43,820 bases of DNA, from positions 1-43,820 of the forward strand of contig NZ_JBAKHX010000069.1 in assembly GCF_036906915.1 (NCBI RefSeq). The letters run 5' to 3'. The notes beneath the pieces were generated by a model. That model was not told the DNA's origin and ran no database searches. It saw nothing but the letters and a program-made list of their open reading frames with translations. Both the position numbers and the translations under genes were made by a program. Source of the stretch: Phytohabitans sp036906915. Its GTDB lineage: Bacteria; Actinomycetota; Actinomycetes; Mycobacteriales; Micromonosporaceae. Positions 40,318 to 43,820 of this stretch are shown here, one piece after another (position 1 is the first letter of the stretch; the number at the start of each line of letters is the position of its first letter).

Positions 40318-41460
40318 ATGAGTCAAGAGATCACCCCGTTTCGGATCGACGTCCCGCAGGACCGCCTCGACGACCTGCACCGCCGCCTCGACGCCACCCG
40401 CTGGCCGGCCGCTCTGCCTGGCGAAGACTGGTCGACCGGCGTACCGACCGGGTGGCTGCGCGACCTGGTCGACTACTGGCGTACGAGTTACGACTGGCGA
40501 GCTGCCGAGGCGCGCCTGAACGCCTTCCCGCAGTTCACCACCGTCATCGACGGGCAGCAGATCCATTTCCTGCACGTTCGCTCCCCGCACCCAGACGCGT
40601 TCCCGCTGGTGCTCACCCACGGCTGGCCCGGCTCGATCGCCGAATTCCTCGACCTGATCGGCCCCCTGACCCAGCCCGACGACCCGGCCGAGGCCTTCCA
40701 TCTGGTCATCCCGTCGCTTCCGGGCTTCGGGTTCTCCGGCCCAACCACCGACGCGGGCTGGGACACCGACCGGATCGCCCGCGCCTGGGCAGAACTGATG
40801 CACCGGCTCGGATACGAGCGGTACGGCGCGCACGGCGGCGATATCGGCGCCGCGATCAGCCCTCAACTCGGTCGAGTCGCGCCTGACCAGGTCGCCGGCG
40901 TCCACGTCAACGGCGGGCCAGGCCCACTGCCGCCGCTGCCGCTCGGCGACGAGGATCTGGTCAGCCTGTCGGACCTGGAACGCGACCGGATCGCCCGGAT
41001 CGAGGCGTTCATGAACGAGGAATTCGGCTACATCGCCATCCAGTCCACCCGCCCCCAGACACTGGCGTACGGGCTGACCGACTCACCGGTCGGCCAACTC
41101 GCCTGGCTCATGGACAAATTCCGGGAGTGGACCCACCCACGCGAAACACTGCCAGAAGAGATCATCAGTCGGGACTGGCTGCTCACCAACGCCATGATCT
41201 ACTGGCTCACCGGCACCGCTGGAACAGCCGCGTACGTCGGCTACGCCCAGGAATCCGCCTGGGGTGCCCCCAAACCCAACTCCGGCGTGCCCACGGCCGC
41301 CATCGTCTTCGCACACGACGTCGGCATCCGCCGCTACGCCGAAACCGAGAACACCATCACCCGCTGGACCGACGTCGAGCGCGGCGGCCACTTCGCCGCG
41401 CTCGAAGAACCCGAAACGCTGACTGCTGACATCCGCGACTTCTTCCGAGACCTCCGCTAG
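40318..41460 (+). CDS. Epoxide hydrolase, alpha/beta-hydrolase with EHN domain (copy 2)
   Basis: A 380-residue paralogue of the enzyme at 24.9 kb with the same layout: EHN domain (ITPFRIDVPQDRLDDLHRRL), oxyanion motif HGWPGS, nucleophile Asp175 in GGDIGAAISP and His358 in RGGHFAALEEP. The two align end to end without visible gaps beyond one N-terminal residue. Long identical blocks such as IAIQSTRPQTLAYGL and SGVPTAAIVFAHDVGIRRYA suggest a fairly recent duplication. ATG 40318 is preferred over GTG 40312 because TAGGCT lies 7 nt before it. Unlike copy 1, this copy sits beside a dedicated WYL regulator, so the two are probably controlled differently. Confidence 0.9.
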   Translation: MSQEITPFRIDVPQDRLDDLHRRLDATRWPAALPGEDWSTGVPTGWLRDLVDYWRTSYDWRAAEARLNAFPQFTTVIDGQQIHFLHVRSPHPDAFPLVLTHGWPGSIAEFLDLIGPLTQPDDPAEAFHLVIPSLPGFGFSGPTTDAGWDTDRIARAWAELMHRLGYERYGAHGGDIGAAISPQLGRVAPDQVAGVHVNGGPGPLPPLPLGDEDLVSLSDLERDRIARIEAFMNEEFGYIAIQSTRPQTLAYGLTDSPVGQLAWLMDKFREWTHPRETLPEEIISRDWLLTNAMIYWLTGTAGTAAYVGYAQESAWGAPKPNSGVPTAAIVFAHDVGIRRYAETENTITRWTDVERGGHFAALEEPETLTADIRDFFRDLR

Positions 41461-41804
41461 CGGCGCCGCACCACCGAATCCGTGCTGGCCCGGCGCCAGC
41501 CAGGCGAACGTAGCGCCGCATCCGGCCGGCCCTGGAGCCGTCAGCGCGCGGCCGGTCCCGTAGCCGTTCGCGGAGGCATCCGGTCGGCAGGACGCCCCGA
41601 ACGGGCGAAGATGGGGGTGTGAACCGTCCGGCCGTACCGCCCGTCCGCGTACCGGTGCCGCGACGGCCACGCCCCGACCAAGACCGGCCAGACCCCAGCA
41701 CCCGCGGAACAGCCCGCGAATGTGTGACCTTCCGCGACGAGACCGCCGGGCCACTTTCGAATGGCCTGGCGGTCTCCCTCGTTCACCGGACGGCCCATCC
41801 GTGG
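41461..41804. other. Convergent intergenic region without a recognised gene
   Basis: About 340 bp between the stops of epoxide hydrolase copy 2 and the carboxylesterase. A short 6-bp hairpin (GCTGGC, 41484-41489, with 41495-41500) could be a weak terminator. Open frames here show no family resemblance or start signals. Confidence 0.4.
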
Positions 41805-43388
41805 TCAGTCCACCGTCTGCCAAAGGTCACAATGGTGGGTGGTGGCCAGGTCCACGGGTGCGGTCCGCGCGATGGAGAGCGACAGTGCCTCCGATGTGCC
41901 ACGGCGGTACGCCGGCCACTGCGGACCTGGATCGCCGGTCCTGGCGAAGCTCGTCCAATAACCGATCAGCCGCTTCGCGAAGGTCTGCTCCTCCGGCGTG
42001 AACGGCGTGGGCGGTGGGCCGCCCTGGCGTTCGGTGTCCAGGAAGTACCTGAGGTCGGCGCCGTGGGGGGCACCGAGCGGGAAGCCGCCGATGTCACCTG
42101 ACGGCTGGGCGTACTCGTAGGCGTACACGGGCGCGCGCCGCGCCGCCGCTTCGATGGCCGGCAGTTGCGTGCACGTGCCGGTCGCGCCGCCGTAGTCGCT
42201 GTACAGGGTCGCCAGCGCCACCGTTGGGCTGATGAAGTCGGCCGTGGGGTAGACGGCGAGGACTCGCTGCGCAGCCTTCGACCCGAACAGGTTCGTCACG
42301 ATCGTCGGGTACTCGGCCTCGGTCACCGGTTTCTCCTGGAAGTCGTACTGCTGCGCCACGCGGACACGCATCTCGTCTTTGGTGCCACCGTGGATCAGCG
42401 GAACGTTCGCGGCGATCCCTAGCCGCATCGCGGTCAGCGGCTGAAGGGGCAGCGCCGGCGTTCCCGCGACGGGGAACCACCAGACGTCCGCCCGGTGCCG
42501 GCGCAACTCGCCGGCGAAGAGCCCGTCGCGGTCGGACGGCCGTACCAGCTCGCGGATCGGCTTGTCACGCAGGCACTGCTCGGCTGTCGCCTGATCGGTG
42601 CAGCCCAGGTCGGCCGCGAGGTCGAGCCCACGCCGGTCCGCCGTCCGCTCGGTCATCATCGGATTCCCGCACGGCGCGCTCTGCACGATCGCCTTGTCGA
42701 ACAGGCCGCGCGCTGCCGGCGCGGCCAGCTGGGCGCACACGCTGTACCCGCCCGCTGACTGGCCCCACAACGTCACGTTTCGGTCGTCGCCGCCGAACGC
42801 CGCGATGTTCTGCCGCACCCAGCGCAGCGCCGCCTGTTGGTCGCCGAGCCCGAAGTTCCCCGCATACGGGTCACGCAGCGCGGGATGGCGCAGGAACCCC
42901 AGCGCGCCAAGCCGGTAGTTGAACGTGACCACGATCGCACCCTGGTCGACGATCCGCTTCGGGTCGTTGGCAGCGCCGGACCCGTTGATCAGCCCGCCGC
43001 CGTATACGAAGACGAGCACGGGCAGCTTCCCCGTCGCGGCACGCGGCGTCGTCACGTTCACGTAGAGGCAGTCCTCGCTGCCGGCGGGCTCCGCCGACCC
43101 GGCGAGTTGTGGACACGGCGGCCCTGGCCGGGTCGCGTCGCGTACACCGTCCCAGGCGCTCGCGGCCTGCGGTGCCCGCCAACGTAGCCCACCGACCGGC
43201 GCGGCGGCGTAGGGGATACCGAGGTACCGGCGATGCTCCTGCGTCAGCTCGCCCTCCACCCAACCCCCGGTGGTGCGCACCCGAGCCGCCGAGCCACTGT
43301 CCTCAGCGGCCGCCGTCGTTGCCGGGAGACCGGCGCCGGTCACCGCCGCGGCCAGAATCGCAACAAGCACAAGCCATCGTTTCGACAT
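41805..43388 (-). CDS. Secreted type-B carboxylesterase
   Basis: A 527-residue exported esterase. The signal peptide is ~28 residues (LVLVAILAAAVTGAG, then TTAAA-ED). The family landmarks are RYLGIPYAAAPVGGLRW, SEDCLYVNV (Cys107, likely disulfide with Cys92), the oxyanion-hole region VFVYGGGL, the nucleophile elbow LWGQSAGGYSVCAQL (Ser211) and a catalytic-region His in APHGADLRYFL. Such enzymes hydrolyse carboxyl esters of many kinds; the substrate is unknown. ATG 43388 is chosen because it starts the signal peptide, whereas the upstream frame to 43445 is Arg-rich. It is transcribed alone, convergent with epoxide hydrolase copy 2. Confidence 0.9.
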   Translation of the reverse strand: MSKRWLVLVAILAAAVTGAGLPATTAAAEDSGSAARVRTTGGWVEGELTQEHRRYLGIPYAAAPVGGLRWRAPQAASAWDGVRDATRPGPPCPQLAGSAEPAGSEDCLYVNVTTPRAATGKLPVLVFVYGGGLINGSGAANDPKRIVDQGAIVVTFNYRLGALGFLRHPALRDPYAGNFGLGDQQAALRWVRQNIAAFGGDDRNVTLWGQSAGGYSVCAQLAAPAARGLFDKAIVQSAPCGNPMMTERTADRRGLDLAADLGCTDQATAEQCLRDKPIRELVRPSDRDGLFAGELRRHRADVWWFPVAGTPALPLQPLTAMRLGIAANVPLIHGGTKDEMRVRVAQQYDFQEKPVTEAEYPTIVTNLFGSKAAQRVLAVYPTADFISPTVALATLYSDYGGATGTCTQLPAIEAAARRAPVYAYEYAQPSGDIGGFPLGAPHGADLRYFLDTERQGGPPPTPFTPEEQTFAKRLIGYWTSFARTGDPGPQWPAYRRGTSEALSLSIARTAPVDLATTHHCDLWQTVD

Positions 43389-43461
43389 GCGTCCACGATC
43401 GACGAGCCTCGGCGGTCGGTCGTCCCTCGACCCGCGTAGCCACACGTACGTCGCCTGACGT

Positions 43462-43491
43462 AGCTGACGGCGCGGGGCACAGCCGTCAGCT
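43462..43491. terminator. Perfect 10-bp hairpin upstream of the carboxylesterase gene
   Basis: AGCTGACGGC (43462-43471) pairs exactly with 43482-43491 around a 10-nt loop. It lies 74 nt before the esterase start, so it could end transcription entering from the right, or be an operator-like element. Confidence 0.4.
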
Positions 43492-43820
43492 GGGCGGATG
43501 GTTCGCCGGTGTGGTTCAGACGGTCGTTGGCGCTGGAAGCCGTCTACCGCGGCGAACCCTCGCTTTCGAGGGGGTTCTTCAGGTTCTGGTAGCTGGTGGG
43601 CGCTGCCTCAGCCTGTCCCAACTCGTCGTACCTATGACGGACAGCGAACGGGAAAGGTCACACCATGCACGACGCGTTCCAGTCGCACAGGCAGTGCACT
43701 CGCCTTCTCCTACCGGGCCCAGCACGCCCACATCGGCATCATCGCCGACCCCGCCGGCTAGGAGACCGCTGAATAATGGCGGCGTGCCGGTCCACCGGTT
43801 TTGATCGGGTTTGGTCGATA
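43492..43820. other. Right-edge region with an unrecognised ORF tail
   Basis: The last ~330 bp hold an imperfect hairpin (GAACCCTCG-CTTT-CGAGGGGGTTC, about 43554-43577) and a plus-strand frame ending at 43761 whose last residues are SALAFSYRAQHAHIGIIADP-AG. I do not recognise this sequence and see no convincing start. It may be a decayed gene end or a chance frame. Confidence 0.3.

Noticed and set aside
43600..43820. Possible insertion-sequence end or transposase tail at the right edge
   Set aside because: No terminal inverted repeat, target duplication or transposase motif is visible in the available sequence.
1..43820. Searched for defence systems, secondary-metabolite core genes, prophage or plasmid functions
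   Set aside because: No polyketide or peptide synthetase, terminase, integrase, replication protein, nuclease-helicase pair or CRISPR repeat was seen; the ABM and OCD genes alone do not establish a biosynthetic cluster.

Overview
The window is high-GC DNA with GTG and TTG starts, leaderless-looking promoters, many Sec-secreted glycoside hydrolases carrying ricin-type (CBM13) modules, LacI/GntR/AraC/WYL-type regulation and no insertion sequences. This points to the chromosome of a filamentous actinomycete; a Micromonosporaceae-like organism is my inference, not something the sequence proves.

Left third (1-24650): a plant-polysaccharide locus. It holds (i) relics at the left edge (a CBM13 tail, a CBM2 tail with its terminator, and an internally deleted GH43); (ii) a two-gene unit of a CBM13-GH43 enzyme and a CE1-type esterase with CBM2; (iii) a clan GH-A hydrolase with CBM13 behind a LacI-type operator; (iv) a deoxy-sugar catabolic locus: a FadR-type GntR repressor, a zinc alcohol dehydrogenase and a KduD-like SDR on the minus strand, divergent from L-fuconate dehydratase (fucD) and a ribose-type ABC importer; (v) a beta-helix hydrolase (GH141-like) with CBM13; (vi) a GH11 xylanase with CBM13 next to an oligosaccharide ABC importer; (vii) a GH5-like enzyme whose CBM13 is cut off by an in-frame amber codon. 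Together they describe secreted hydrolysis of hemicellulose, import of the products, and catabolism of L-fucose or a related sugar through fuconate. A 13-bp operator-like element, (GACAT)CCC(ATGTC), occurs four times as two pairs with nearly the same spacing (130 and 132 bp). One pair controls the fuc-like divergon. The other sits before a wrecked ricin-domain gene, the scar of a lost member of the regulon.

Middle (24650-34870): mixed accessory genes. These are an epoxide hydrolase, a Pr6Pr-type membrane protein, a TPR protein, an ornithine cyclodeaminase-family protein, an AraC regulator, two secreted TAP-type alpha/beta-hydrolases and a LysR regulator. Several have a -10 box 6-8 nt before the start codon, as in leaderless transcripts.

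Right third (34870-43820): a minus-strand run of response regulator, histidine kinase, ABM-fold protein, cysteine-rich lipoprotein, four-cysteine secreted protein, GNAT acetyltransferase and WYL regulator. The WYL gene is divergent from a second epoxide hydrolase, a close paralogue of the one at 24.9 kb, across a 63-bp gap holding repeated CCTAGG elements. A secreted type-B carboxylesterase follows. The last ~375 bp hold hairpins and an unrecognised ORF tail.

I found no rRNA, tRNA, CRISPR array, prophage or insertion sequence, and no convincing wholly new multi-gene system. The most novel-looking items are the paired operators with the regulon scar, the beta-helix hydrolase beside the fuconate pathway, and the lipoprotein/ABM/two-component cluster.
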